This document shows, piece after piece, positions 23,900 to 34,177 of a stretch of DNA of 64,000 nt. A program made the position numbers and the translations under genes. Each line of letters starts with the position of its first letter. Within the stretch, counting starts at the first letter, position 1. The notes beneath the pieces were generated by a model. The model was given only the letters and a program-made list of their open reading frames with translations, had not been told where the DNA came from and searched no databases. The DNA is from Iris pallida (lineage: Eukaryota; Streptophyta; Magnoliopsida; Asparagales; Iridaceae). Location of the stretch: assembly GCA_029216955.1 (NCBI GenBank), contig JANAVB010015600.1, forward strand, positions 39,076,274 through 39,140,273, written 5' to 3'.

Positions 23900-26800
23900 C
23901 TACGTTGACTCACCTAGAGAGTGATGACCCCAAGCAACACGGACTAATTTAATAGTCTTGTTCTTGAGTATCTTCTCCCTCCGGTCCAAAATAGACACGG
24001 GCCTCTCCTCATACGAAAGGTTGGTACCAACAACCAATTCCGAATGGTCTAGAATGTGGCTCGGGTCCGGAATATACCATCGTAATTGGGACACATGGAA
24101 TACATTATGCACCTCACTCAGCGGCGACGGAAGAGCGAGACGATAGGATACATCTCCTACTCGCTCTAGAATATCGAACGGCCCTATATACCTAGGACTA
24201 AGCTTTCCCCGCACGCCAAAGCGAATGACGCCACGGTTAGGCGAGATCCTATGGAATACATGATCGCCAACAGCAAATTCTAAGGGACGCCGATGAGCAT
24301 CGGCCCAATGGCGCTGGCGGTCCTGGGCAACTCGGAGGTGATCTCTGACCTTCCTGACCACTTCAACCGTCTGGGAAATCAATTCGGGTCCGAGCATCTG
24401 CCTCTCTCCGACATCGTCCCATGCTAGCGGGGATCTGCACTTCCTGCCATAAAGAGCCTCAAATGGTGCCATCTGGATACTGGCCTGATAACTGTTGTTG
24501 TACGAGAATTCCACCAGGTGCAGATGATTCTTCCATAAACCACCGAAGTCAAGGGTACAGGATCTCAACATATCTTCAAGAGTCTGGATTGTGCGCTCTG
24601 ATTGTCCATCCGTCTGCGGGTGATAAGCTGAGCTGAATTGAAGGCGAGTTCCCAAACTCTTCTGCAAGCTGCGCCAAAAGTGTGATGTGAATCTTGAATC
24701 CCTATCTGAGGTGATGCTGACTGGCACACCGTGAAGCCTGACGATCTGCCTAAGATACATCTCTACTAACTGAGCCGTAGATTGCCCAACTCTGAATGAG
24801 AGAAAGTGTGCCACCTTGGTAAGCCTGTCCACAATTACCCAAATAGCTTCTCTGCCAGCCGGAGATCTGGGCAATCCGGTCATGAAATCCATGGTTATAT
24901 GCTCCCATTTCCATTCTGGGATCGGTAAGGGTTGAAGAAGTCCAGCGGGCCTCTGATGTTCAGCTTTAACCTGTTGGCAAACCAAACACCGAGAGACAAA
25001 CCGGGCTATCTCCCTCTTTATGCCATTCTACCAAAAATGCTGATGAATATCACGGTACATCTTCGTACCACCCGGATGAATAGAATACTGTGAACTATGG
25101 GCTTCTGCCATGACTTTCTGTCTGATATCTCCACTGGGTACACAAAGACGAGTGTCGTACCGAAGTGTACCGTCTTCATGGATACCTAACTCTGGCCTTC
25201 TTCCTACTTCACACTCTGCTCTGAGTCGCTGGATCTTGGAATCTGTTGACTGCGCCACCCGGATTCTCTCAACTATGCTGGACTGAACTTGTAGGCTGGC
25301 CATCAATGCCACGCTGCTTGGAAGAACCACTTCAATTCCCATCTTCTGAAGATCTGCCAATAATTCTGGTTGCGCCGTCAGGAAATAAACTCCGGCTCTC
25401 CTGCTCAATGCATCTGCTACAACGTTGGCCTTCCCGGGATGATACTGCAAATCCACATCATAGTCCACCAGTAGCTCGAGCCATCTTCTCTGCCGCATAT
25501 TAAGGTCCTTCTAGGTGAAAATATACTTCAGGCTCTTATGATCAGTAAAGATCTCCACTCTATCTCCATACAAGTAGTGTCTCCACAACTTCAAAGCAAA
25601 CACTACCGCCGCCAATTCCAAGTCGTGGGTCGGGTAATTCTTCTCATGATCATGTAGTTGACGTGACGCATAAGATATTACATTTCCATGCTGCATCAAG
25701 ACACACCCCAATCCTCTGCCTGAAGCGTCGCAATAAACTGTGAATCCTCTGGTCCCATCTGGAAGGGTGAGAATGGGAGCCGTTATCAAACCTCGCTTCA
25801 ACTTCTCAAATGATTCCTGACACTCTACTGTCCAAACAAACGGCACATCCTTGCGGGTCAACTGGGTCATCGGCGCTGAAATCTTTACGAAATCTGAAAC
25901 GAACTGCCGGTAGTAGCCGGCCAATCCAAGGAAGCTGCGAACCTCTGCCACTGAGCTGGGTACCGGCTATGACTCGATAGCCACAATCTTCTGGGGATCT
26001 ACTTCCACTCCTCCTCGGGTAATGATGTGACCCAAGTATGAAATGCGATCGAGCCAGAACTCGTATTTACTGAACTTGGCGTACAACTGATGCTCCCTAA
26101 GCGTCTGGAGGACGACTCTGAGATGCTGCTCATGCTCTGCTTCACTCTTGCTGTAGACCAGGATGTCATCTAGGAACACGATCACGAACTGATCCAAGTA
26201 AGGCATGAAAATGCGATTCATGAGGTCCATGAATACGGCCGGCGCATTGGTCGCTCCAAAGGGCATAACAAGGAACTCCCAATGCCCATACCTCGATCTG
26301 AATGCTGTCTTCGGGATATCCTGCTCTCTGACTCTGATCTGGTGATATCCCGACCGCAAGTCGATCTTCGAGAACACTAAAGCCCCTCTGAGCTGATCAA
26401 ACAAGTCATCTATCCTCGGAAGAGGGTATCTGTTCTTGATTGTCACCGAATTCAAGGTACGATAACCAACACATAGCCTGGATGTACCATCCTTCTTTTT
26501 CACAAGAAGCATTGGGGCTCCCCAAGGCGATCCACTAGCACGGATGAATCCCTTGGTCCTCAGTTCTTCAATCATCTTATACAAAATCTCTAACTCTGAA
26601 GGCGCCATTCTGTAGACTCGCTCTAATACTGGTGCTATCCCGGGAATCAAGTCTATAATGAACTCAATCTCCCGCTCTGGTGGCATCCCTGGAAGCTCTT
26701 CTGGAAAGACATCTGGAAACTCTTCAACTATCCGGGGTAACTGCACTACTGCTACTGCCATCCGCAATGCTGGAGAAGATGGCTCCACTGCACCTCTAGA

Positions 26801-26917
26801 AAACGAAAACTCTGGCTCGCCGGGGATACTAAAGACAACTCTGCCAATATGGCAGTCTATCCTAGCATACTGGTTCCTCAACCAATCCATGCCTAGGACT
26901 ACATCATAGTCTGCCAT
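23900..26917 (-). pseudogene. Gypsy copy 2 pol, broken
   Basis: The domains and order match copy 1: protease C-terminal half plus RT (26,917-25,967), RNase H (25,951-25,511), linker (25,498-25,028), then integrase and chromodomain-like tail (24,985-23,900). RT keeps [10 protein letters not shown] and integrase keeps its acidic residues. About 240 bp covering the protease N-terminus are deleted near 26,953 and replaced by roughly ten filler bases, so copy 2 has no protease active site. A TAG replaces tryptophan at about 25,966 (IVAIES-stop-PVPSS). The stop before integrase (near 25,025) is shared with copy 1. Confidence 0.92.
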
Positions 26918-27121
26918 AGGAAACTCTATGAATCTAGCGGGGAACTCCCTACCTTGTCCACTGCATCATCATGGCCTGACCTTGTCCCCTGGCTGCTGGT
27001 CCCCTCTGCTGGAAACCTCTCTGCCTATTCTGGGTCTGAGCTTGGGCTTGTGCATACTGCTGGGGTGCTGTTGCTGGAATGCCTGAGACTGAGGCGGCAA
27101 GGGCCTCGAAGACTGATACTG

Positions 27122-28300
27122 CTACTGCTGAACTGGTGCTGGGGCCGGTCCTCTCACCGAAGTGCTAGAAGGGTTGGATGCTGACGAACCACCCCTATTC
27201 GGGCAAGCCCCTATCCTATGATCTGCTGTTCCACAAGCCAGGCATAATCCCTGCGCCCTGCGACAATCTGCCACCACATGCCCTGGCTTCCCGCAATGAG
27301 AACATCCCATCGCGGAAGTCTGCTTCTGCTTCTGCTGCTGCGGGTACGTCGGGGTCAAATGCTGAACCGACGTTACTGAGGCCGTCCGCCTCGGAGTTCC
27401 AATAGTCAATCCCCTAGCTGCCGGGACTGGAGCTGATGATTGGTGCATCTGACTGTGGGACCGCTTCCTACTTCCGGTCCTATCCACGATCCTCTGGGAG
27501 GTGTACTCATGCCTCCTAGCTGCTCTCAAGACTGCATCGAACGTCTGGTGCTCGAACTGCTCAACCGCCAACAAGATCTCCAAATGTAGCCCCTGCTGGA
27601 ATCGCTGGGTCCTATCAAACTCGGTCGCCACCAAGGTGGGGGCAAACCTACTGAGCCTAGAAAACTCCGATGCATAACTGTCGACTGTTCTGCCTCCTTT
27701 CTTCACGTTGGTAAATCTGGTCTGCAGGTCGTACCGAGCCACAGCATCGAAATACTTCATCTGGAATCTCTCTCTAAATACTGCCCAAGCAATGGGTGCC
27801 ACTAATCCCATGGCTTGCGCCGCCCACCAACTGCGAGCCAAGTCCAACAACTGCAGGCGTACCACCGCCACCTTCTCATTCTCGGGTGTCCTAGCTGCTT
27901 CCAGAATCATCTCGGTATCCTGAAGCCATGCATCCGCGGCAATCGCATCCTCGGTGCCGTCGAAGAAAGGAGGGTTCAATCGCTTGAAGCTGTTCACCGC
28001 CTGGTTCCCTGGATGTCTGCCTCGGGTCAAAGCATCTTGAACTGTCTGGTGCAGGGCGTCGCTTCGACGATCCTGGAAAGCTATCAAGGTTCTGATGAGG
28101 CCTACTAAGGTACCATCATCTGGCTCTACGGGCTGGACGGGCCGAACTGGTGACTCTCCTCCAGTAGGTATCACTCTGGAGGCGACTCCGGAATGCTGGG
28201 CCTGATCTCCAGGTTGCTGCTGGTCCACGGGTGGTGCTCTTCCTTGCTGATCGGCAGGGTCAGGTACAGTGCCGCTGAGGAAGACGACACAGGGAAACAA
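27122..28300 (-). CDS. Gypsy copy 2 gag with two zinc knuckles
   Basis: The 392-residue frame is collinear with copy 1 gag, with the same gag core and the same two knuckles (CSHCGKPGHVVADC, CLACGTADHRIGAC). It ends at the same TAG after PAPVQQ. Differences from copy 1 are scattered substitutions. Beyond the TAG the frame is open here through [14 protein letters not shown], where copy 1 has acquired an extra TAG. Confidence 0.88.
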   Translation of the reverse strand: MFPCVVFLSGTVPDPADQQGRAPPVDQQQPGDQAQHSGVASRVIPTGGESPVRPVQPVEPDDGTLVGLIRTLIAFQDRRSDALHQTVQDALTRGRHPGNQAVNSFKRLNPPFFDGTEDAIAADAWLQDTEMILEAARTPENEKVAVVRLQLLDLARSWWAAQAMGLVAPIAWAVFRERFQMKYFDAVARYDLQTRFTNVKKGGRTVDSYASEFSRLSRFAPTLVATEFDRTQRFQQGLHLEILLAVEQFEHQTFDAVLRAARRHEYTSQRIVDRTGSRKRSHSQMHQSSAPVPAARGLTIGTPRRTASVTSVQHLTPTYPQQQKQKQTSAMGCSHCGKPGHVVADCRRAQGLCLACGTADHRIGACPNRGGSSASNPSSTSVRGPAPAPVQQ

Positions 28301-28469
28301 TAAGGAAGGACCATGACAGATCTACGATACAAGCATATAATCAGGGCAAGAATTTCAGGGATTTGAAAATACGGGCGGAGATCAAGGGCGAATACTGATT
28401 GAGACATCTATTCGGTAAACCCTCACATTTCTTGATTGACAAGACCTGCATGGGCCACCACTTAAACCA

Positions 28470-31161
28470 TGTCACGCCCCAGAACCAGAATACTGGAGAG
28501 CGGGGACAGACACAGTCAGCTACGTATATTGAAATGGAAACCACCTCGATATACGGTTACGGCTGTCTAAAAATATAAGGGTTTACTACAAGCCAACGGT
28601 CTCTTATGGTCAAGCCTATTGTCTTAATCTCAAGCAAGTCATATAATTACAAGATGTTTGACCACCAAATATACAATAAAAGGCGTCCCAAATATTACAT
28701 ATCAGCTAATCATGAAGCTAGTCGTACAAAATGCTAGGACTAACAAGAGTTGAGTCATACATGATCAACCCTAGGATTTATTAATCATGTTTACAGCTCG
28801 TAGGCAGACAGTAAGTAAAAGTGCATCGAGCTAACAGGTGCTCGTCGGCTAAACGCCTCAAAAGAATAAATTTACAATAGAGTGAACGAAACAAAATAGA
28901 AAACCCACTCGTAGCCCGGGTTCCTTCTAGTCGCCACCATTGGGCTGGAAGCTTGGTAGATCCTCGGGAGCTGCTCCGAAATCTGGCCACACAAAACCAG
29001 CTAGGGCAACCCCAGAAAGAGCAAGTGCCACAAGGGGGCCACGAAATAAGAACAAAAGCCAGCAATCAGCACAAGAAAATCTAATATTAAAACTAGAATT
29101 GTACGAAAACATGTCGGGATGATATACGGCGAGATAACCATGGAACTATTCCGATAACCAGGTTACAACCCGTAAACCAAACAAGGACCGGGGTTGTAAC
29201 CCTTCATCTGAACAGAACTTGGTTTTCCACCATTTATCGACAAGATAATAATGCAATAAATCAAGACAGGGAGCAATCTTGTACTGGATCAAGACATGGC
29301 TAAACTGTTATACCTCATTCAATCAATCACGGCCAAGCAGATACTACGGCTTACTACTTTAACTAACTGGGGTTTTTACAGGCCTAATTACTAACAAGAT
29401 GCAGTGAGATTGTTCCACAGCCACAAGCCCTGCAGACCATCCAGGTTACCCAGGTCGAAAATTAGGGGTTGAATTCAGGTGGGTACATCGCCCAGAAGAC
29501 AAATGTACCCTTAGGTGACTTAGAGGGTGCAACACGCGACGGTGTGCTGAAAATGTGCCCTACTCGACGGCAGGCTACAGATCCCAAGAGCGCCCAGGTA
29601 ACGGAATTGCCTGTAGCTGTGATATCTCTTCATGACTACTGAGTTATTCTAGTTATTAATCTTAATCTATTTTAGTAGGTGCTCTTGACCGTGGTACTCA
29701 GGAGTCCCATCCTAGACATGATGCAAGACAGGACAAGTGGATTTAACAAGCAAGCGAAGAACCACCCACGGTGTCAAGGCAAGTCAAGTTAAGTTATCAA
29801 GATAATTCATGTCAGGGTACTTGTCAGGAGTGCGCCACGACGGGCCACTATCATGTCAGGTTGGTCATGTCGGGAGTGCACCACCATGGGTCACTGTCGT
29901 GTTATGCTAGTTCTTTGTCATACCGTGCCATGTACAATAGTCATTCCAAACATATTAAGCAAAATCAAGTTCATGACAAAAGGCACAATGATATAAAATG
30001 GGCGTAAAATATCTAATAAAATATCAATATACAGGACAATAGAAAAGCCAAGCTTAAAGAAATAAGACCACAACCCCAAGAGCCAATGGGTTAAGCAAGG
30101 GGTCAGGGGAGCAGCGTACGAAAAGTCACGCACGCTAAGAGAGCAACGTAGGTGAAAAGTCACGCACGCTGAGAGAGCAGCGTAGGTGAAAAGTCACGCA
30201 CGCTGAGAGAGCAACGTAGGTGAAAAGTCACACACGCTACAGGGAGCAGCGTAGGTGAAAAGTCACGCACGCTGAAGGAAACAGTGTAGGTGAAAAGTCA
30301 CGTACGCTACAGGGAACAGTGTGCGTGAAAAGTCACGCACGCTCAAGGGAGCAGTGTGCGTGAAAAGTCACGCACGCTCAAGGAGCAGTGTGCGTGAAAA
30401 GTCACGCATGCTCAAGGAGACACGTTTCCAACAGAAAGCGTACTCAAGTCTGCGTACGCACGCTAAAGAGCGTACGCAGCTCAGTGTGCGTAAGCTAAAC
30501 AGCTCTGCACACTGCTCACTGTCTTCTCCAAACAGCAGAATACCATGGATGAACCCAAGGCTTCAAAGCATCATAACTTGGCCATCCGAACTCCAAATCC
30601 AGATTTCCAAAGTTCCAATTAGAGTGAAACTGAATGCTCTTCCACTTGGAAACACCAAAACCCATGAAAATCCAACTTAAAGAGATCAAACCATGCAAAA
30701 TCCGAAAATAGAAATAACTTAGATCTAGAGCAAAGGAGACTTCAAATCTCAAAACACCAAGTTCTAATGTTGGTCACCATGTCTTAATCTAGCAAATAAA
30801 CCAAGAAAATAGGGCTCTCATGAAGTGGCAAGGTGCACTTGCCTAGGGTTGGGAGAGTTGTGGAGGAAGGAGAAGAAGAAGAAGAAGGAAATAAATGGTA
30901 GTTATAAGGAGAGAGAAAATATTGGTGGAGTTATAAAGAGGGTGGGATGTGGTGTGTTGAGGGTAGAGTGTAGGTTAAGGTATTCCAATGCTCATAAACC
31001 AAACCAAAACAAACCAACCCAATTAAAACCGAGCCATGCCAAAAACCCAAGAATACGAGAAATACCAAAATTCCACAAGTTGAGAAAAATAAAAATATAT
31101 GCCAAAATCCAGATACGAGTATAAATACGAAATACTGGAAATACGAGAAATGAGGGTGACA
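28470..31161 (-). repeat. Gypsy LTR 3 (outer, 5' LTR of the array)
   Basis: It begins TGTCACGCCCCAG and ends GAGGGTGACA, directly before the AGGAT target duplication. On the minus strand the internal region then starts TGGTTTAAGTGGTGG, at the primer-site position but not matching initiator tRNA-Met. It holds nine repeat units, four fewer than LTR 1, which explains its 140-bp shorter length. Confidence 0.92.
30114..30424. repeat. Hairpin-forming tandem repeat in LTR 3 (9 units)
   Basis: The unit family is the same as in LTRs 1 and 2. The missing units are from the middle and right part of the array. Confidence 0.92.
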
Positions 31162-32478
31162 AGGATCTTTTTTATGCTCACCCGACTAGTGTGGATTTAT
31201 TTCGTACTTTTTTCAATATTTTATTGATGGATTGTACCTACAAGACTAACAGGTATAGGATACCACTTTTGGAAGTGGTAGGGGTCACATCCACAAATAT
31301 TATATTTTCTGTGGCATGTGTTTATAAACTAAAGAAATTAGTAATATGTAGGACACATAAATAAATGGCGTAAATGGATGTAATAACACTCACATTGTGT
31401 ACTTGAAGATTGTCCAATACCTCTCTCATGGCCAAGACCCTGTCGGTAGTTCCTGCAGAATGGGATTTATTGGCCCATCTCATAGCAAGTGGATCACCCA
31501 CCTTATAATTGACATTATGAGTTGGCCTTGTGAAGGGAAAATACTCGTATATCCAGGCCTAAAAAAAGCATATATCGGACATATAAGAACATAACATAAA
31601 TACCGGGCATATAAGAACATAAAAACGTGCATATAAGGAGAGATAGCTACCTCCAGTAATGTCAGGTATCCACATATTTGTCGTACCCCACTCTGAGATG
31701 CTAATTCAAGCTGTCGATACAAGTATGCTAGAGCAGCTGCTTCCCAAGCATACTCATGGACGCAGTTGACCGTCTCCAGAAGACTAAGAATTTTTGTGTC
31801 AACACGTGTGCCACTTTTGTCTGCAAAAATTGTGCATCCAAGCACGAACCATAAGTATGCACGGGCTGTATGTCTTCTTTTCCTCTCATCTGGACTAGTG
31901 ACATCTCCACTAAATCGAGAACGGAGCCATTCCAACCGAACCGAGCTACCTCTCTGGCCCTGAAGGGCATCGACTGCCTCCCTTTTTGTTACCCTCAATA
32001 ACCAACTAATCATTTTCTTAGGGCCCTCCGGTCCCCTTCCCGACTCTGGTGCAACCACCGGTAATCTACTAATCGGGAGTCTTGTGATACAAAATACGTC
32101 ATCTAACGTAATTGTCATCTCACTGAATGGCATATGAAATGAGTTGGTCTCTGGTTGCCAACGCTCAACAAATGCACAAATAAGATTTTTGTTTGGCATC
32201 TTATATGAAATCCACCTCAAGTTCAGAATTTTGGAACGATGAATCAACAATTTAAAATCACTTCTACCAAACTTTCATGCTTCCATCTTGATCGTATGGC
32301 ACCAACACCTCAACACGTTCCTCTCAATCCCATTCCAAATATGAAATGCCACATGAGTCTTGAAACTTGGGATAAGTCGGGGATCTTTAGGTCCACCGGG
32401 ACAAGGGCCCGTCAATACATCATCGTCCTCACCCTCTTCTTCAATCTATTCTTCTTCTAGGCGTTCTTCCTCATTACG

Positions 32479-32782
32479 TTGCTCACTCATTTGAATCGGA
32501 GCATCTGTTACTGCTTCTTGACGACTGGTACATACAGCTGCCTCTTCTTACTCAACTTGTATGTTCAAAACATGCTCGAGTTCTTCCTCATCATGTTGCT
32601 CGCTCATTTGAATCGGAGCATCTGTTACTGCTTCTTAACGACTGGTACGTGCAGCTGCCTCTTCTTTCTTAACTTGTATGTTCAAAACATGCTCGGGTTC
32701 TTCCTCATCAAGTTGCTCGCTCATATGAATCGGAGCATCTGTTACTGCTTCTTGACGGCTGGTACGTGCAGCTGCTAACTCT
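32479..32782 (-). repeat. 117-bp in-frame tandem repeat in the PMD gene (2.6 units)
   Basis: Unit boundaries are at 32,479, 32,596 and 32,713, exactly 117 bp (39 codons) apart. On the coding strand each unit reads MSEQ-DEEE-EHVLNIQV, then AA-TSRQEAVTDAPI. Two of the units now contain stop codons. Confidence 0.9.
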
Positions 32783-32896
32783 TCTAACCGACGCCTCCTA
32801 TAAGAAGCTGTAGGTCGTCTCCTCCTCGTATATGTCCTTCCTGCTAGGTTGATTCAAAATATCAACAATTAAAAAATTTGGACTTCAAAATGAACT

Positions 32897-33088
32897 GTTC
32901 GACTAGTCTGTGTCGAAAATATCTTTACTGTTCGACCAACACAGGTCGAACATATCTCTCTAACGTTCGACCAAAACAGGTCGAATAGGCGATCTTCTGT
33001 TCGACCCACTTTGGTCGAACGTGCACAATAATGTTCAATTATCGTGGATCGAACACCAGTCTGTGCGTTCGACGAACCAGGCACGAAC
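32897..33088. repeat. Array of 22-bp palindromes in PMD gene intron 1
   Basis: Six palindromes or near-palindromes of the form GTTCGACC-N6-GGTCGAAC lie between 32,897-32,918 and 33,067-33,088, all inside the intron 32,844-33,229. They match the array at 12,103-12,259 in form, length and position relative to the MULE end. Confidence 0.85.
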
Positions 33089-33536
33089 AGAACCGTGAAT
33101 ACACCCAATTTTTTTTTAACTTTATTTTGTTTTAACGAGAATTTAAGGGATTCGAAACCCTACCAGTGATCTTCAGCGAAATTAATACTCATTTTGAAGT
33201 AATTAGGATGTTTGATTTGAAATACTCACCAAATTGATCGACTGCGGATTGGTCTTGGGATTGTCTATCCATTGTGGTGGCCGAACAATCCAAAAGCTCC
33301 TCGGCAGTGGTGTGGCGAACAGAGAAGAGAGGGGACCGGAGAATACGTTGGGTTTAGAAAAGGAGGGCCGATTGGAGAGAGGAGAGTAGAGAGGTTAGGA
33401 ATGATGTGTGGGGTGTGCTTAGGAATGATAGATAGGTTTTAGGTTAGAAAATAAAAAAATATTTTGGTCATTTGGTGGGGTGTACTTAGCATTTATATTA
33501 ATTTTATTCATTTAAAATGTGGTGTACTTAGCACTT

Positions 33537-33578
33537 GGGGTGTGCTAAGTAATGCATGGGGTGAAGATAGCCGCGTCC
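33537..33578 (-). repeat. MULE right terminal inverted repeat
   Basis: It pairs with 11,723-11,764. The 9-bp target duplication TAAAGTTTT follows at 33,579-33,587. Confidence 0.8.
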
Positions 33579-33587
33579 TAAAGTTTT

Positions 33588-34177
33588 ATATGCGTCAACT
33601 TAATACCATCAACTATAATTTTTAAATTTATACTCTCATTTAGTCCGTTGTTACTTTTTTTGTTAATAAAATAAAATAAAATAAAATAAACACCCTAAAC
33701 TATCCCTCCCTCTCCCAAACCCCCTTCTCCTATCCCGCTGCTACATCTCCTCTACCCCTTCTCCTTCCTCCTCCTCTCCCTAGCCATTTCCTCTCACCTC
33801 CTCCCAAACCCACCACCATCGCTCTCTTCCAAATGATCTCCCAGCAATCCTAATCCGACCCCTTCGCCGTCAACCACCGTCGGATCCGGATCCAGCCGCC
33901 TCCACTAGTTCCTTCCGACTGGGGTCCGCCTTATGTAGACCTAACCGTCGCCTCCCCGAATGTCCTCAAGGTCGGTTCGGTGTCCACCGTCGCGTCCTCC
34001 CCTCCCATAGTCGCTTCTTCCAAATAACTTTTGTAAAAAATTGACAATCCCGCAGTCGCTTCTCCTGACAGGCTTATTCGAAGTCGCTTCTTCTCAACAC
34101 CACCACTCTCTTCCAAATAAGTTTTTTACAAATTTGTTAGTCAAAAAATTTATTCGGGACTGTCTAATTTCTTCTTT
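33588..34177. other. Spacer with an AAAAT microsatellite, no gene seen
   Basis: About five AAAAT units lie at 33,665-33,692, followed by a CT-rich stretch (33,710-33,830). Open frames here lack recognisable domains. Confidence 0.5.

Larger units (their letters stand above)
13030..31166 (-). mobile_element. Tandem Tekay-type Gypsy array: LTR-internal-LTR-internal-LTR
   Basis: The array covers 13,035-31,161 and is flanked by a single perfect 5-bp target duplication AGGAT (13,030-13,034 and 31,162-31,166). Three LTRs of 2,832, 2,800 and 2,692 bp bracket two internal regions in the same minus orientation. The C-terminal chromodomain-like sequence in pol (EERPVSILDRREKILKNKTI) and the gene order place it in the Tekay/Del chromovirus clade. 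One target duplication around two internal regions means one insertion followed by unequal recombination between LTRs, not two insertions. Confidence 0.93.
11959..31370 (+). pseudogene. MULE transposase (FAR1/MULE type), split by the Gypsy array
   Basis: Exon 1 (11,959-11,991, MEEGSPLQRKN) joins exon 2 (from 12,315) through a phase-0 intron with GTACGT donor and TTTCTTTACAG acceptor. Exon 2 encodes the MULE N-terminal DNA-binding-like region, with GCERSGKYR, GTKKCECPFQLKG and ICGSLNHPLGRNLVGHAYVC. It continues after an in-frame TGA (12,777-12,779, consistent with CGA decay) through KTIYNARQKHRVVE. Exon 2 is interrupted at 13,034 by the Gypsy insertion. The same frame resumes at 31,162 after the duplicated AGGAT, with DLFYAHPTSVDLFRTF, LLMDCTYKTNRYRIPLLEVV and GVTSTN, the start of the catalytic core including its first aspartate (MDCTYKTN). 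Coding similarity ends near 31,350, so the rest of the catalytic domain is missing. An additional TAA follows LLEKLDS. Confidence 0.85.
31394..33272 (-). pseudogene. MAIN-like plant mobile domain gene inside the MULE
   Basis: Read on the minus strand. Exon 1 is 33,272-33,230 (MDRQSQDQSAVDQF, phase 1, GTGAGT donor), exon 2 is 32,843-31,651, and exon 3 is 31,558-31,394 (55 codons, phase 0). Exon 2 has an arginine-rich start (RTYTRRRRPTASYRRRR), an acidic 39-residue repeat, then PMD signatures: LTGPCPGGPKDPRLIPSF, LICAFVERWQPETNSFHMPF, SEMTITLDDVFCITRLP and LSLLETVNCVHEYAWEAAAL. Exon 3 supplies AWIYEYFPFTRP and YKVGDPLAMRWAN. The family includes Arabidopsis MAIN and MAIL1, nuclear proteins linked to silencing. 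Stops: TAA at 32,635-32,637 and another in the next repeat, plus one near 32,265. The gene ends at a GTGAGT donor (31,393) next to the transposase remnant, so its 3' exons are missing. It faces the transposase gene. Confidence 0.85.
11714..33587 (+). mobile_element. MULE (Mutator-like element) carrying transposase and PMD genes
   Basis: The element spans 11,723-33,578. The terminal 42 bp at each end match in inverted orientation at about three quarters of positions: left end GGGCGCGGCAATACGCACCC, right end in reverse complement GGACGCGGCTATCTTCACCC, both reaching AGCACACCCC. Weaker similarity extends perhaps 150 bp inward. Flanking 9-mers TAAAATTTT (11,714-11,722) and TAAAGTTTT (33,579-33,587) form an 8/9 target duplication, as expected for MULEs. 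Without the nested Gypsy array the element is about 3.7 kb. It encodes the start of a MULE transposase on the plus strand and a MAIN-like PMD gene on the minus strand, and has lost the middle between them. Confidence 0.85.
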
